From Straminergon stramineum (Eukaryota > Streptophyta > Bryopsida > Hypnales > Calliergonaceae), in contig OY987266.1 in assembly GCA_963920665.1 (NCBI GenBank), positions 26,462,248 to 26,526,247 on the forward strand: a stretch of DNA of 64,000 nucleotides, written 5' to 3'. Shown here one piece after another: positions 63,069 to 64,000 of this stretch (positions are counted from its first letter, which is position 1; each line of letters begins with the position of its first letter). The position numbers were made by a program, and so were the translations under genes. A model generated the notes under the pieces. That model was not told the DNA's origin, did not search any database, and worked only from the letters and a program-made list of their open reading frames with translations.

Positions 63069-64000
63069 CTAATCCACTTTCTTGGACGCCTCATCAAGGG
63101 CTTGCAACCGCTCTACAAGTGGCGGATGTGAGTAATGATACGCCGAGTACCACGGATCAGTATTCATGGCCGACAGATTCTCCTCCTGAAGCTTGATCAG
63201 ACCGGCTCTCAATGGCTCCCTGTAGCCGAGTGCCCGCGCAAATGCATCAGCCTGAAATTCAAAAGCTCGGCTCACCAAGTTGAGACCAAAGCTGACAAGA
63301 TGATGAAACGGCATAATTGTGTGCTGGAAAAGGATGAGTCCAATGAGCACAGGCTGTGTCGTGAAGCCAAAGCTCAAAAACAAGTCACTTGAATTTCTCA
63401 CAAGCGTGTACCCTCCGAATTGCAACAGCGTTAGCACCTGCATAGCCAAAAAAGAGTACATGGTGTGACTCAGTTTCCAGTGACCCAACTCATGCGCAAT
63501 AACAGCCACGACCTCCTCCTCGTCTTTACACTGCGAGATCAGGGTATCATACAGCACGATCCGCTTGCTGTTATAGAATCCATACATGTACGCGTTGCTG
63601 TGACTTGACCGCGTTGAGCCGTCGATCACAAACAATTTCTTCAACGGAAAATCCAAGGACGACGCCAGCTTCTCAATCTTGGCCCGAAGCTCCCCCTCGG
63701 GCAGCGGCGTGAATTTGTTAAAAAGGGGCGCGATGAGCACGGGGTAGAGCGCCATCATCACCAGTGACAGCAGCAACATGAACCCCCACAAGTACAGAGC
63801 CAGATACGGACCTCCGTTCTGCACAATAAAGATGATAGCCGCCACAATCGGAGGCCCAACCACCACCATCAGCCCCAGCCCCATGAACATATCCCTGAAA
63901 AACAACCAAATGGTCTGCTTGTTGAAGCCATGACGCGCCTCAATCACAAACGTCGAATACAACGAAAACGGGAGCTCCAGAATCTGCGACCACAACGTCG
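63069..64000 (-). CDS. STE24: CAAX prenyl protease 1 (STE24 family), C-terminal part
   Basis: The frame runs off the window edge, leaving about 309 C-terminal residues of a protein usually near 425, with no intron in this part. STE24 is a zinc metalloprotease of the ER membrane that removes the last three residues of prenylated CAAX proteins. The zinc site HELGH (codons 63494-63480, in VVAVIAHELGHW) is present, and the third ligand is expected at the Glu of FEFQADAFARALG. SSHSNAYMYGF and KRIVLYDTL are strongly conserved family segments. Several hydrophobic spans (e.g. GLMVVVGPPIVAAIIFIV) fit the multi-pass membrane barrel. It ends EASKKVD-stop and converges with the IQD gene. The N-terminus and promoter lie outside the window. 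Confidence 0.95.
   Translation of the reverse strand, partial: TLWSQILELPFSLYSTFVIEARHGFNKQTIWLFFRDMFMGLGLMVVVGPPIVAAIIFIVQNGGPYLALYLWGFMLLLSLVMMALYPVLIAPLFNKFTPLPEGELRAKIEKLASSLDFPLKKLFVIDGSTRSSHSNAYMYGFYNSKRIVLYDTLISQCKDEEEVVAVIAHELGHWKLSHTMYSFLAMQVLTLLQFGGYTLVRNSSDLFLSFGFTTQPVLIGLILFQHTIMPFHHLVSFGLNLVSRAFEFQADAFARALGYREPLRAGLIKLQEENLSAMNTDPWYSAYHYSHPPLVERLQALDEASKKVD

Noticed and set aside
1..64000. tRNA, rRNA, CRISPR arrays or bacterial operons
   Set aside because: No cloverleaf, rRNA core or spacer-repeat array was seen; the direct repeats present are transposon-related.

Overview
This window is nuclear DNA of a land plant. The evidence is spliced genes with GT/AG introns, a plant-type IQD calmodulin-binding gene, a plant-type STE24 protease, a chromodomain Ty3/gypsy retrotransposon primed by initiator tRNA-Met, and several classes of plant MITE. 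The dense nesting of elements and two large transposon-gene families (a GCM/WRKY-type MULE transposase with a SWIM finger, and a ParB plus DNA-methylase-like protein) make me favour a seed-free plant (lycophyte, fern or moss). The sequence alone does not settle the species.

Layout. 1-3.3 kb is decayed sequence with no gene. 3307-33417 is a four-layer nest. A CACTA-like element (TSD TTA) with TATGACT-rich subterminal repeats is split by a large MULE-like element at 5490-32960. That element has matching terminal inverted repeats around GCTAGCGTGCGAGC and a perfect 9-bp target duplication, TTGACAAAA. It carries two convergently read genes. On the minus strand (21613 to 7268) is an 11-exon gene joining a ParB/sulfiredoxin-like domain to a degenerate N4/N6 DNA-methylase fold. 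On the plus strand (27651-31724) is a two-exon MULE transposase with an N-terminal zinc cluster and a C-terminal SWIM finger. The minus gene is broken by a complete 7.9-kb chromovirus (8437-16303, TSD ACAAT) and by a solo LTR of the same family (17830-18991, TSD TTCCT). Removing each insert plus one target copy restores an open exon exactly. Both MULE genes also carry in-frame stops, most of them explained by C-to-T changes at Gln codons, so this copy is dead.

33.4-39.7 kb holds hAT-like transposase remains, a probable non-autonomous relative of the MULE, and a third solo LTR on the minus strand (TSD TTGGT). From about 39.8 kb the window becomes gene-bearing: a clavaminate-synthase/AsnO-like 2-oxoglutarate oxygenase (40635-42887, +), then about 13 kb of gene-free DNA with many small inverted-repeat elements (CACTA-type, TTAA-flanked piggyBac-like, Stowaway), then a five-exon IQD gene (56780-61164, +) and the 3' part of a CAAX prenyl protease 1/STE24 gene (63069 to window end, -).

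The host genes show no pathway link to one another. The functional unit of most interest is the MULE: a transposase plus a ParB-methylase-like partner, arranged like two-gene MULEs whose second protein supports transposition or counteracts silencing. That role is an inference.
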